DNA of 64,000 bases from Roseibium sp. (lineage in GTDB: Bacteria; Pseudomonadota; Alphaproteobacteria; Rhizobiales; Stappiaceae), in contig JAEPML010000001.1 of the NCBI GenBank assembly GCA_017643925.1, forward strand, positions 512,378 through 576,377, given 5' to 3'. Below, piece by piece: positions 44,512 through 53,566 of the stretch (position 1 is its first letter; every line of letters starts with the position of its first letter). The translations under genes were made by a program, and so were the position numbers. The notes under the pieces were generated by a model that did no database searches, had not been told where the DNA came from, and saw nothing but the letters and a program-made list of their open reading frames with translations.

Positions 44512-44988
44512 TCAAGCGTCGGCAACCGTCAGAGTGGTGACACTGAATTTTTGCGTGATATCGCGGCACGCGGTTCCGGAATAGAGCTTGATCCCGGCAA
44601 TGGTATTGGCCGTGGTCTGGAACGACAGGCATCCCGTTTCCGACAGCGTCGCTGTATCGATCTGAGAAAGCGTTCCAGAGTTGCCACTCAGTGCATTCAG
44701 CCAGTGGACGGAAAGCTCGGCTGAACTGGAGGGCGGCGTGAGGCCGGAACCAAGTTTGTCGAGGTTTTCAGCAATGATCTTGCGGTCGTCCTCATTTACA
44801 TCGGAATACGCAATGTCGGTCGATGACGGAATGGAGCCGGTGATAACCGTGGGTGTGTCGATGTTGCTGGCACCCATGGGTACGGTCACGTGGCTGCAGC
44901 CGCCCAGAAAAACGCTGAAGCAGAACACAGTCGCCACAAAGTGTTGGATCTTGATGTGACCAGCAGTATATGAACGCATATGGTGCAT
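44512..44988 (-). CDS. Putative outer-membrane lipoprotein (surface-antigen-like)
   Basis: The ATG at 44988 gives 158 residues with a lipoprotein signal: a hydrophobic stretch (HFVATVFCFSVFLGGC) ending in a lipobox L28-G29-G30-C31. The mature part is acidic and Ser/Thr-rich and has one more cysteine pair (SETGCLSFQ, GTACRDITQ). The pattern resembles the short RT0821/Lpp0805-type surface proteins that neighbour pdxH in Hyphomicrobiales, from memory. It diverges from pdxH with 72 bp between the starts. Confidence 0.75.
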   Translation of the reverse strand: MHHMRSYTAGHIKIQHFVATVFCFSVFLGGCSHVTVPMGASNIDTPTVITGSIPSSTDIAYSDVNEDDRKIIAENLDKLGSGLTPPSSSAELSVHWLNALSGNSGTLSQIDTATLSETGCLSFQTTANTIAGIKLYSGTACRDITQKFSVTTLTVADA

Positions 44989-45060
44989 TTTTAGACAGCC
45001 CGCCCCCGGTTCGCAGATGCTTGCCTTGTGCTGGGCCGTCGATCCTTCGACAGGTATCCA

Positions 45061-45696
45061 ATGACAGACTTGAAGCATCCTTCTGAACAGTTAACAAAAG
45101 GTGACTTTACGGAGGTCAAGAAACCATTTGAGCTTTTTCATGAATGGCTTGAGGACGCCAAGGGCAGTGAGCCGAATGACCCGAATGCGCTGTCTTTGGC
45201 CACGGTAGACGAAAATGGCCTGCCAAATGTGCGGATGGTTCTGCTGAAGGGTTTCGACGAACGCGGTTTCGTCTTTTACACAAATTTTGAAAGCACGAAG
45301 GGCGAGGAACTCCTGTTCGCCGGCAAGGCCGCCATGTGCTTCCATTGGAAGTCCCTTCGCAGGCAGGTCAGGATTCGCGGCGAGGTCGTCGAGGTCTCCG
45401 CAGAGGAAGCCGACGAGTATTACGGCTCGAGGCCGCGCGGCAGCCGAATTGGTGCCTGGGCTTCAAAGCAGTCGAGACCCCTTGAAAGTCGATTTGCGCT
45501 GGAAAAGGAAGTGGCCAAGTACACCGCGAAATTCGGGATAGGTGATATTCCCCGCCCGGAACACTGGTCCGGGATGCGTTTGGTGCCGACTTCGATCGAA
45601 TTCTGGCACGACAGGCCGTTCCGGCTTCACGACCGGATCTTGTTCACACGCCAACATGCAGACGAGCCCTGGTCCAAAGAGCGGCTTTATCCCTGA
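45061..45696 (+). CDS. pdxH: Pyridoxamine 5'-phosphate oxidase
   Basis: PdxH oxidises pyridoxamine- or pyridoxine-5'-phosphate to PLP with FMN. The 211-residue product shows FMN and substrate motifs: [26 protein letters not shown]-region, [30 protein letters not shown], and the C-terminal [14 protein letters not shown]...WSKERLYP ending, a classical PdxH signature. The ATG at 45061 begins a typical N-terminus; an upstream in-frame start lacks support. It diverges from the lipoprotein gene. Confidence 0.97.
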   Translation: MTDLKHPSEQLTKGDFTEVKKPFELFHEWLEDAKGSEPNDPNALSLATVDENGLPNVRMVLLKGFDERGFVFYTNFESTKGEELLFAGKAAMCFHWKSLRRQVRIRGEVVEVSAEEADEYYGSRPRGSRIGAWASKQSRPLESRFALEKEVAKYTAKFGIGDIPRPEHWSGMRLVPTSIEFWHDRPFRLHDRILFTRQHADEPWSKERLYP

Positions 45697-45782
45697 GCAA
45701 GGCCGACCTTCAGCGTCGGAAAGGGCCCGGTGCAAAGGGCTAAGGCTCACGCTGCTGCGGCGCCAGGGTCTTTGTAGAAGGG

Positions 45783-46757
45783 CTACAGGAGCCGTTTCCA
45801 CCGGAAAACGACAAAGGTTGAAAAGACCGAAACCAGCATCAGGCCGATTGAGAAGAGGAACCCCTGCTGCCACTCGAGTTCGGGCATGTTCTTGAAGTTC
45901 ATTCCGTAGATCGAGGCAATCAGCGTAGGTGGCAGGAAGATAACGCCGAGAACCGTGAATATCTTGGAGATCTGGTTCTGTTCGAGGGTAACCAGACCGA
46001 CCGTCGCATCCAGCAGGAAAGACAGCTTGTTGTCGAGAGCGTCACCATGTTCCTTGATGGAGTGCACGTCCCGACCGACGGCCTTGCAGTCGGACACCTG
46101 TTGCTCGCTCAATCCGAGGCGCACGGCCTGGGTGTTCATGAAAAGCAGCAGTCTTGAAAGGCTCGCACACACGTCGTGCAACTTGGCGACATCCAGTCCG
46201 ATCAGGCCCAGCCGTTTAATTGCGACCTGGTAGCTGGCGGTTTTGCGTGTGTTCAGGCGGTCGCCGAACACTTCGAGAGACAACTCGTCATATTGCAGCG
46301 AGGCGGCTTCCATGTTGTCGGCGCAGTGATCGACAACAATATCCATCAAGGCAAAGAAGACGGCCGGGCCCACATGCGCAATGGTCGCATCCGATTGCGC
46401 TTTTTGCGAAAACTGGTCGATGGATTTCAGGTCACCATAACGGACCGTCACCAGACGTTTTGCATTCAGCACGAACGCGACGGAAGAAAGTACTGGATCG
46501 ATTGTCCGCGCGGTTACCGGCAATTGAGCGGTCATGACAACCGCCCCCGGTTCCAGGTAAAGCCTTTCAGAGGTTTCTATGGAAGCGACGTCTTCGCGCG
46601 CTGGGATCTCGGCGCCCATCAGCGTTTCCGCCAGTTGCCGCTCTTCGCGGGTCGGCGCAACAAGATCTATCCAGACAGACGTGGAGGGCAGCGGTTCGCC
46701 GGGAGACAGTTCAATCTTCTCCAGGCCTTTGACCGATGGGCAATAGGCAATGATCAT
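45783..46757 (-). CDS. corA: CorA family magnesium/cobalt transporter
   Basis: The 324-residue protein has the long cytoplasmic N-terminal domain and two C-terminal membrane segments (IFTVLGVIFLPPTLIASIYGM and FLFSIGLMLVSVFSTFVVF) joined by the selectivity motif YGMNFKNMPE. The C-terminus ends in basic residues (WKRLL), as in CorA. It forms a homopentameric Mg2+ channel gated by cytoplasmic Mg2+. I use the ATG at 46757; an upstream start adds five residues. It is convergent with pdxH. Confidence 0.95.
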   Translation of the reverse strand: MIIAYCPSVKGLEKIELSPGEPLPSTSVWIDLVAPTREERQLAETLMGAEIPAREDVASIETSERLYLEPGAVVMTAQLPVTARTIDPVLSSVAFVLNAKRLVTVRYGDLKSIDQFSQKAQSDATIAHVGPAVFFALMDIVVDHCADNMEAASLQYDELSLEVFGDRLNTRKTASYQVAIKRLGLIGLDVAKLHDVCASLSRLLLFMNTQAVRLGLSEQQVSDCKAVGRDVHSIKEHGDALDNKLSFLLDATVGLVTLEQNQISKIFTVLGVIFLPPTLIASIYGMNFKNMPELEWQQGFLFSIGLMLVSVFSTFVVFRWKRLL

Positions 46758-46923
46758 GTAGGCTTTCTCCACGGGGACAAATCAGCTGTCCAGGTGGCAG
46801 TTTGCCTAAGAGATCAGACAACGGCAACAGCCTCGATCGGGAACGCTCCGCGACCTGGGCAAAACCGCCCAAGCGCTCATTTCGCGCGGAAACGAGCGCC
46901 CTTTGGACGGTTATCGGCCGGTT

Positions 46924-47064
46924 TTACTGCTTTTTCTTATCGGCGCCGGCGTTCTTGCAGAGCGCGGCAGCCGTCAGAGCGGCAATACCTACCGGTTTAT
47001 AGAGATTTTCCAGTTTAGCTCCGGCCTGCGAGTTTGAAGTCGGGCGGGCAGTTTGTTCAGACAT
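46924..47064 (-). CDS. Small protein of 46 residues, function unknown
   Basis: From ATG 47064 the frame encodes MSEQTARPTSNSQAGAKLE followed by NLYKPVGIAALTAAALCKN and a Lys-rich end. The central stretch is a short hydrophobic helix with one Cys. The ATG has only a weak AGAG upstream. Similar tiny proteins are remembered from related genomes, and the codon use fits the surrounding genes. It lies alone upstream of corA on the same strand with 150 bp between. Function is not known. Confidence 0.5.
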   Translation of the reverse strand: MSEQTARPTSNSQAGAKLENLYKPVGIAALTAAALCKNAGADKKKQ

Positions 47065-47352
47065 TGTCTCTAGTCCGTGTTGTTTCCAGTGCCCGCGACC
47101 TGGTGTTCCTTGTTGAAAGTCCTGCGGGCGGTGGTGCATGTCGTATCCAAATAAGGCGATCGGAAGGCATTTGTCGCATGCCTGCAAAAAATCCTGATTT
47201 GGACATAATCAGGATGCGCCTTTTTATGAAATCCGGCTATTCAAAATCCATAACAGGTTGTTACGAAATCGCTAGGAATTTGAAGTGGATAGTTAAGCGA
47301 TTTTTAACCGAACAAGATGCTATTTTCGGCGCGGATTTGCCGGCAACAAGTC

Positions 47353-47790
47353 TCAGACTAGGTAGCTTCTGTAATTTTTCGGTGGCTGCTTGCGCAGGCA
47401 CAAGGCCAGGCCGTTCAGCGAACGCAGAAAAACCAGGGCCGCTGTCAGGCTCATCGCAGCCAGTCCAATGAGAATCAGGACCGTCGAGAGCGCGGCTCCT
47501 GCGAGCCAGAGCAAACCGGAGATACTTGTCCCGATCAAAAGGATTGCACCACTGGTTTTAATGTAGTGGTGGTGCTCACGGAGCACCTGTCTGTCAACGT
47601 CGGCATAAACGGTCGCAAAAACGAGTGCGACGGGGCTGAGCACATAGGTCGACATCATGACATGGCACAGCCCGACATTGACCATGCCCGCCTGAAATGG
47701 CCGTTTGCAAAGGCTTGCAAGGGCATGAATGCCATTGTCGGAGGAAGGCCTTGCGGCATCTGCCTGGTCGATAGAGTTTCTCAAGCTCAT
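47353..47790 (-). CDS. Small integral membrane protein (DUF4870-like)
   Basis: The ATG at 47790 gives 145 residues with a soluble N-terminal 40 and three hydrophobic segments (MVNVGLCHVMMSTYVLSPVALV, TSGAILLIGTSISGLLWLAG, VLILIGLAAMSLTAALVFL). The segment HHHYIKTSGAI followed by a final LNGLALCLRKQPP resembles the DUF4870-type 'HFRFQIRTF...G...Y' pattern. The downstream region is AT-rich. No strong ribosome-binding site is seen, so the start is uncertain. Confidence 0.65.
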   Translation of the reverse strand: MSLRNSIDQADAARPSSDNGIHALASLCKRPFQAGMVNVGLCHVMMSTYVLSPVALVFATVYADVDRQVLREHHHYIKTSGAILLIGTSISGLLWLAGAALSTVLILIGLAAMSLTAALVFLRSLNGLALCLRKQPPKNYRSYLV

Positions 47791-47970
47791 GATGATCTGA
47801 GTAACATAATTGCCTTGTGTTTGTCGAAACGGCTCAAACTCTTGATTTTCAAACCATATGTTTATGTTCCGGAAGTAGGGTTTGTTTTGACAAGTCGCGG
47901 ATAAAGGACGAAACAATCACAATGCGCTGTTGCCAAAGCGCAGCCTGACGGATTTTGCAACTGGATCGAG

Positions 47971-48969
47971 ATGAAGCGTTACGCCGTTTACAGGACAGCC
48001 GCAGCACCCGCGAGCCGAACAATTGGCTCCATTGCGCTTGCCTTGGCGCTGGTCGCGTTTTTGGCCAAACGCCTGAACCTGATCAACGCTGATGTCTTTG
48101 TCCTGTCTCTCATCGCGGCCGGCATGGTTGCGCTCACGGCAATTGTCCTTGCTCTGCTTGCTTTTCAGAGAATCTGGAGCAACGGCGGACCGGGTGTCCC
48201 GTCGGCACTTTTTGGTATCTGTTTCGGCCTGCTGGCACTTGCCCCTCCGGGCCTGGTCATCGGCATGCTCGTCTTGCAGTCCGGGCCGGACGACCTGTCG
48301 ACCGACAGGACTGATCCACCTGAAATGACGGAACGGCTCGTTGCGGCGAACCAGCCGTTCCTGAGCTGGCTGAATGTGACATTGGGAGACTATGTGTGGC
48401 CTGCTGTGGCGCAGGTAGTCGACGGCAAAGCAAGCGATGAAGCCACGACGCCGACGAAAGAAACGGATATCGTTTCACGCCGCTACCGGATCTCGCCTGC
48501 TCATCTTCATGTCGCAAGCGGCAAGGCTCTGGAAACGCTCGATTGGGCCATCGTTGAAGAATTGCCACCCGACCTCCTCGATGCACCGACATGGATGCAG
48601 GCGGAAGGTTCGACGCGTATTCTCGGTTTGAAGCATGACATTGCAGTGCGAATTCGACCGGACACGGTCGGGGCTCTGCTGGATGTGCGATCAAGGTCGC
48701 AAACGCCGCTCAGGGACCTGACGGACAATGCAAACCGCATTCGTCAATTGTTTGCAGAGATTGATCGTGTACTGCTGGAAACCTACGGCGACCTCGCACG
48801 ACTGTCGATCGAGGAAGACGGCCTTGAGGAAGAGGATCTGCAGCCGGAACTCGTTGAGGATGAGCGTGACACGATCCCGCTCCCGGGTTTCAAACCCTAT
48901 TTCGAGACCGAAGAAGAATTCTTGCCCGAGGAACTTGAGGGACGGGACCTGACGGTTACAGCCGGCTAG
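47971..48969 (+). CDS. DUF1499 family membrane protein
   Basis: The 332-residue protein has two to three N-terminal membrane segments (IGSIALALALVAFLAKRL, VLSLIAAGMVALTAIVLALL, ALFGICFGLLALAPPGLV) and a cytoplasmic or periplasmic C-terminal domain. The domain contains IAVRIRPDTVGALLDVRSRSQ and NANRIRQLFAEID, which match DUF1499. The last 45 residues are acidic (EEDGLEEEDLQPELVEDE). Function is unknown. It is convergent with the MBL-fold gene. Confidence 0.88.
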   Translation: MKRYAVYRTAAAPASRTIGSIALALALVAFLAKRLNLINADVFVLSLIAAGMVALTAIVLALLAFQRIWSNGGPGVPSALFGICFGLLALAPPGLVIGMLVLQSGPDDLSTDRTDPPEMTERLVAANQPFLSWLNVTLGDYVWPAVAQVVDGKASDEATTPTKETDIVSRRYRISPAHLHVASGKALETLDWAIVEELPPDLLDAPTWMQAEGSTRILGLKHDIAVRIRPDTVGALLDVRSRSQTPLRDLTDNANRIRQLFAEIDRVLLETYGDLARLSIEEDGLEEEDLQPELVEDERDTIPLPGFKPYFETEEEFLPEELEGRDLTVTAG

Positions 48970-48993
48970 CCGCAATCCTTATGCATTCGTCTG

Positions 48994-49896
48994 TCAAGGC
49001 AGCTTGCTGTAGACGGCGCTCAGTGACAGACCTCCCTCGGCTGCAACCAGCCCCCGTTCCGACAGGTCTTCCAGATGGGCAAAGACGGAAAGTCCAGCCG
49101 CGGGATAAAGGCTCGGGTCCACATTCGTATAAAGCGCGCGCACGATCTCCGGGATCGTTGAATCGGCTCCCGCCAAGTGGGTGAGGATCGCGGTTTCCCG
49201 GTTCAATCGGTGATGCTTTAGTTGATCCGCATAGACGCGGGCATCCTCGATCTTGCCACCATGGCCCGGAAGATAGATCTCTTCAGGTCGATCAAGCAGC
49301 TTGTCGAGGGATTGCATGTAATCGCGCATGTTACCATCGGGCGGAGCAACAATGGACGTTGACCAGCCCATGACATGATCGGCGGAAAACAGGAGGCCCT
49401 CGCCCTTGATTGCGAAACACAGATGGTTGGCCGTGTGTCCGGGAGTGGCAATGGTTTCAAGCGACAGTTCCGCCGCGTCGAAAATGTCTCCGTCTACCAG
49501 CTGATGATCAGGTGAGTGGTCCTTGTCGGCACTCGCATCCAGCGGGTTGACTTCGTTGGCCAACAGCACCCGCGCTGCGTGGTGCGCCGCGCAGCCGATG
49601 ATTGGCGCGCCGGTCTTTTCCTTCAGAAGTCTTGCGCCGGGCGAGTGATCCACATGTGTATGCGTAACAAGGATTGCTTCGACGGTTGCTCCATCCGCGG
49701 CGCGCAAAAGGGCTTCGATGTGTTCCGGGAGAACGGGCCCCGGATCCACCACAACAAGCCGTTGCGAGCCAAGCATGTAGGAATTGGTGCCCATGAACGT
49801 GAAGGGACCGGGATTCCTTGCCGTCAAACGCCTCAGACCTGGTGTCAGTTCAATGGCTTCGCCGTAGCAGGGATCAAAATCCCGGTCATGTTGCAT
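48994..49896 (-). CDS. Metallo-beta-lactamase-fold hydrolase (LACTB2-like)
   Basis: The 300-residue protein has the MBL metal site: VTHTHVDHSPGA (H-x-H-x-D-H), TPGHTANHLCF, and FSADHVMGW, with a further histidine in LPGHGG. The ending SLSAVYSKLP and an extra C-terminal winged-helix-like domain (about 245-300) match LACTB2-type proteins. These act as hydrolases or nucleases on diverse substrates. The start follows GACACCACGCC with no strong ribosome-binding site. It stands alone, divergent from an SRPBCC gene. Confidence 0.9.
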   Translation of the reverse strand: MQHDRDFDPCYGEAIELTPGLRRLTARNPGPFTFMGTNSYMLGSQRLVVVDPGPVLPEHIEALLRAADGATVEAILVTHTHVDHSPGARLLKEKTGAPIIGCAAHHAARVLLANEVNPLDASADKDHSPDHQLVDGDIFDAAELSLETIATPGHTANHLCFAIKGEGLLFSADHVMGWSTSIVAPPDGNMRDYMQSLDKLLDRPEEIYLPGHGGKIEDARVYADQLKHHRLNRETAILTHLAGADSTIPEIVRALYTNVDPSLYPAAGLSVFAHLEDLSERGLVAAEGGLSLSAVYSKLP

Positions 49897-50126
49897 GGCG
49901 TGGTGTCCCGTCCGCTTTATGGAGTTTATCGTGCTGTCAGGAACGTGGGTTGATTTGACGAATTTGGCAATGGCACCAGCTTATATACTTGCCGGGTCTG
50001 TTCGTTCCAGCCGGTGTCACGTGATTGACGTGTCTGGCCTATAAGGCAATCAACACTTTGCCAAAACGAGTCCATTTGTGGGACATTGAAAAACAAACAA
50101 GATCTGGGACGGAATGCTGAACGAAA

Positions 50127-50600
50127 ATGGCTCCTGAAAACGAATGCCGATTTGACGGACTGCTGGACTTGCCCCGAGAGCGAGCATTTTCGCTATTTGT
50201 CGACCGCTCTGACTTGTGGTGGTCGACCCCTTTCGGGGACACCAGCGATGAAGAAAGTGAAGTCGCGATCGAACCCCTCGTTGGCGGGAGCTGCTATGAA
50301 AACGACGCAGCGGGTCAGCACCGTGTTTGGGGAACCGTCCTGTCCTTTGAAAGTCCCCTCTATGTCCGTTTGGCCTGGCAGGTGTCCGAGGACGGAACGC
50401 CCATACCGGATCCTGGAACAGCCAGCCGGGTGATGGCGAGTTTTCGCGAAGTCGGAGAAAAGACCCGGATCGAAATTGTCCACTCCGAATTTCTTCGACA
50501 TGGAGAAAGGGGCGCACAGGTTATGGAACATGTGCGCACGTCCGGCTGGTGGCCGAGGATCATCGAAAACCTTCAGAACGCCGCCAAGAACATGAAGTGA
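50127..50600 (+). CDS. SRPBCC/AHSA1-like domain protein
   Basis: The 157-residue protein has the START-like pattern: RAFSLFVDRSDLWWSTPFGD, GGSCYENDAAGQHRVWGTVLSFE, and a final HVRTSGWWPRIIENLQ. It belongs to the AHSA1 family like the one at 42636 but is only distantly similar to it. There is no ArsR gene beside it. The ligand is unknown. Confidence 0.85.
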   Translation: MAPENECRFDGLLDLPRERAFSLFVDRSDLWWSTPFGDTSDEESEVAIEPLVGGSCYENDAAGQHRVWGTVLSFESPLYVRLAWQVSEDGTPIPDPGTASRVMASFREVGEKTRIEIVHSEFLRHGERGAQVMEHVRTSGWWPRIIENLQNAAKNMK

Positions 50601-50749
50601 AGGGAGTGCGCCCGCTCGTGGATCGGAAACATCGCATTTTGTCGCTGATATGACATGGATTTCATGCTAGGCCACAGGCCACCGCAAGGCCTTGATGGCA
50701 CAAATCTCCATCTTTGACGGCGCAATTGAAAGACCAGTTCCCGAGATCC

Positions 50750-52105
50750 ATGACTACAATCCCATCCCCAACCGAGGACACATCAGAAACCAGACCGAGT
50801 GCGTCGCCTCTCTCGAGGGTCTCTGATGCGAGATGGGTCTTGGCAACAGCTGTACTCGTTACGTTGGGAGCGGTCGCCTTTTTCGGTATTCCATTCTGGC
50901 CGGCAGTGCTCGGGTTGCTTGCGATAACGGCTGCTGCGGCCTTCGCGCCCAGAAGATCGAGCAGCCGACGATTGAAGCTGAAAACCCAGCGTGAAGTCCG
51001 CAGGATGTGGCCCGGAACCGGAATGAAAGTGACGGTCGATGCCTTGCCGAACCCGTGTTTCGTGGCTGACGGGAGGGGGATCACCCGCTATGTCAACCAC
51101 GAAGCGCAAAAGGTCTATGGGGACGTCAAACCGGGTGGCCCCCTGTCCTTTTCCCTGAGAGCGCCGTCACTGCTCGAAGCATTTGACCGCGTTTGCGAAA
51201 CCGGACTTCCCGAACAGATCAACTGGATCGAGAAAGTTCCGACCGAAACCTGGTACGAAGCGCATGTCGCCCCGATTTTCATGCCGGGCAGCCTGTCCAG
51301 CGACCAGCGCGGCGGTCAACCGGATTTCATTCTCGTTGTCATCCAGGACCAGACCGAAAACCGCAGGCTGGAACGCATGCGGTCGGACTTTGTTGCCAAT
51401 GCAAGCCACGAACTGCGCACGCCACTTGCATCGCTCACGGGATTTATCGAGACCATCCAGGGAGCTGCACGAAACGATCCCGAGGCAAGGGACAGGTTCC
51501 TGTCGATCATGCAGGAACAGGCGGAGCGCATGCGTCGTTTGATCGACGACATCCTGTCGCTGTCGCGGATCGAACTCAAAGCCCATGTCCGCCCGGCCGG
51601 GGTCGTGGACCTGAAGGAAGTTGTCCGGCACACGGCGGATGCCCTGGCACCGCTGGCTGCCGATCTCGATGTGGAGATCAGGGTCGAGGTGCCAGATCGA
51701 CCGGTCAAGTTGCAGGGTGATCGGGACGAACTCATCCAGGTGGCGGAAAACCTCGTGGAAAATGCGCTGAAATACGGCAAGGACGGCAAGTTCGTCGACG
51801 TTACATTGACGGAACTGGTTGAAACGCCTGAATTGCCGCAATGGCAGCTATCGGTGCGGGATTACGGCGAAGGCATCGCGTCTGAACATCTTCCACGTCT
51901 CACGGAACGGTTTTATCGGGTAAGCGATGACTCCAGGCAGGTCATGAAGGGAACAGGCCTGGGTCTAGCGATCGTGAAACACATCCTTGCGCGTCACCAG
52001 GGAAAGCTTGATATCGAAAGTGAGCCCGGCAAGGGAGCGGCCTTCAAGGTCTCTCTGCCGGCAGAAGACATTGCTGAAGCAATTTTAAACAAGGTTCCAT
52101 CCTGA
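50750..52105 (+). CDS. phoR: Phosphate regulon sensor histidine kinase PhoR
   Basis: The ATG at 50750 gives 451 residues. Two N-terminal membrane segments (WVLATAVLVTLGAVAFFGIP, WPAVLGLLAITAAAAFAP) with a very short loop fit PhoR, which senses phosphate through PstSCAB/PhoU and not outside the cell. A PAS domain (about 95-190) precedes the HisKA box (ASHELRTPLASLTGFIE) and the ATPase domain (NLVENALKYG, GEGIASEHLPRLTERFY, GTGLGLAIVKHI). Its partner phoB lies at the other end of the pst operon. Confidence 0.94.
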   Translation: MTTIPSPTEDTSETRPSASPLSRVSDARWVLATAVLVTLGAVAFFGIPFWPAVLGLLAITAAAAFAPRRSSSRRLKLKTQREVRRMWPGTGMKVTVDALPNPCFVADGRGITRYVNHEAQKVYGDVKPGGPLSFSLRAPSLLEAFDRVCETGLPEQINWIEKVPTETWYEAHVAPIFMPGSLSSDQRGGQPDFILVVIQDQTENRRLERMRSDFVANASHELRTPLASLTGFIETIQGAARNDPEARDRFLSIMQEQAERMRRLIDDILSLSRIELKAHVRPAGVVDLKEVVRHTADALAPLAADLDVEIRVEVPDRPVKLQGDRDELIQVAENLVENALKYGKDGKFVDVTLTELVETPELPQWQLSVRDYGEGIASEHLPRLTERFYRVSDDSRQVMKGTGLGLAIVKHILARHQGKLDIESEPGKGAAFKVSLPAEDIAEAILNKVPS

Positions 52106-52206
52106 CAGGCCGTGCTCGAGGGGCAGGTGTCGGGACTGAAACTCTCATTTTAAGAGCCGGTCACCTGCTGGTCGGAAAGCTATTTTTTGGTCTTGGGAGC
52201 ATATTT

Positions 52207-53205
52207 GTGAAAAAGCCTTTTTCCACGGTCGCATTGTTGCTCGCGACGAATGTGGCGTTTCTGATTTCGGCCGAGGCGCGAGATCGTTTGCTGATTGTAG
52301 GGTCGTCGACCGTGTTTCCGTTTTCAACGGCGGTTGCAGAAAAGGTCGGCAAGGATGGATTGAAACATCCGGTGGTGGAATCGACCGGGTCGGGCGCCGG
52401 CTTCAAGCTGTTCTGCGAGGGGATCGGGGAGGGAACTCCCGACATCACGAACGCGTCGCGCAGAATCAAACAATCCGAATTGGACACCTGCGTCAAAAAT
52501 GGTGTTACGCCTGTTGAGGTGAAGATCGGTTTCGACGGTATCGTCCTCGCAAATTCAAGGAAGGGCCCGAAGTTTTCCCTGACCATCGATCAGATATTCA
52601 GGGCACTGAGCGAAAAACTCCCCGTCGATGGCACCGCTCAGAACAACCCAAATCGAAATTGGTCCGATATCGATCCGGCATTGCCAGCTGAAAAGATCGA
52701 GGTGCTTGGCCCGCCGCCAACATCAGGAACCCGTGACGCCTTCGAAGAACTTGTCATGGAGGAGGGCTGCAAGTCCGTTCCGGACCTGGAAGGGGATGCA
52801 TGCACGCAATTGCGCCAGGACAGCAATTTTGTTGAGGCCGGTGAAAACGACAATCTGATTGTCGGTGCACTTCAGGGGAAACCGGGTGCGGTCGGTATCT
52901 TCGGCTATTCTTTCCTGCTCAAGAACGAGGACAAGATCCAGAGCTTGAAGGTGAACGGTGTCGAGCCGACATTCGAGAACATTGCCTCGGGCCAATACCC
53001 CGTGTCGCGTCCTCTCTTTTTTTACATCAAGAAAGAACATGTCGGCGAAATTCCGGGTCTTGAGGAATATGTGGCCGAGTTTATCAGCGAGGAAGCCTGG
53101 GGAGACAATGGGTATCTGGCTGAGGGAGGGCTAATCCCGTTGGCCGGTGACATGCGCAAACGGCAGGCGGAGAATGTTGCCGGATTGCAAGCGCCGCAGT
53201 TGTAG
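52207..53205 (+). CDS. PstS-like phosphate-binding protein (first paralogue)
   Basis: The GTG at 52207 has GGGAG seven bases upstream. The 332-residue product has a signal peptide (cut near ISAEARDRLL) and the PstS phosphate-binding loops: IVGSSTVFPFSTAVAEK, ESTGSGAGFKLFCEG, and PPPTSGTRDAFEEL with the canonical SGT. It lies between phoR and a second pstS gene. Its codon use is ordinary, unlike that of the second copy. The two proteins are clearly paralogues and may differ in affinity. No clear Pho box precedes it. Confidence 0.88.
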   Translation: MKKPFSTVALLLATNVAFLISAEARDRLLIVGSSTVFPFSTAVAEKVGKDGLKHPVVESTGSGAGFKLFCEGIGEGTPDITNASRRIKQSELDTCVKNGVTPVEVKIGFDGIVLANSRKGPKFSLTIDQIFRALSEKLPVDGTAQNNPNRNWSDIDPALPAEKIEVLGPPPTSGTRDAFEELVMEEGCKSVPDLEGDACTQLRQDSNFVEAGENDNLIVGALQGKPGAVGIFGYSFLLKNEDKIQSLKVNGVEPTFENIASGQYPVSRPLFFYIKKEHVGEIPGLEEYVAEFISEEAWGDNGYLAEGGLIPLAGDMRKRQAENVAGLQAPQL

Positions 53206-53439
53206 CGGATTCCGCCGCTCAGGCCGGGAGGGACCGAATCCGCTCAGACGGACGAAGCCCGCCTATTTAGGCTTCTTGCCGGGGTCAAATACACCCGATC
53301 GCACGACTCGCCTGACACGCAGGCTGTCTTTTTACGCAAGGAACCGGTACGTTTGTGACAGTTTCGCGCCAGCTCTCATGTCATTTTGTCATCGTTTTCG
53401 AGAATTCTGAAATTTTCTTATATTTATCAATATCTTGCT
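53206..53439 (+). other. Leader region between the two pstS-type genes
   Basis: No gene is seen. Two weak inverted repeats follow the first pstS stop (GCGGATTC with GAATCCGC, and GAAGCC with GGCTTC around a 10-base loop), without a T-run. Several TGTCAT-like words (53360-53395) precede the clear Pho box at 53440. Confidence 0.4.
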
Positions 53440-53479
53440 TTGTCACAAAAGTGAAATGTAACTGTCATAGAACTCTCAT
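53440..53479 (+). promoter_or_regulatory. Pho box (PhoB-binding site) before the second pstS
   Basis: Four seven-base units recur with 11-bp spacing: TTGTCAC, GTGAAAT, CTGTCAT, CTCTCAT, each separated by four bases. The last pair, CTGTCAT-AGAA-CTCTCAT, is a textbook Pho box. It would replace the -35 element; TAGGTT at 53490-53495 sits 10 bases downstream as a possible -10. Confidence 0.75.
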
Positions 53480-53566
53480 GCAGACGCCCTAGGTTCCCGG
53501 CATCGCTGGAGCGCAATCAGGCCCGGTGAACATCAACAAACCTTGACATTCAAAGGGAGTGGTCAA

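Noticed and set aside
53360-53395. Extra TGTCAT words upstream of the Pho box
   Set aside because: They are not in 11-bp phase with each other, so only the block at 53440-53479 is called a Pho box.
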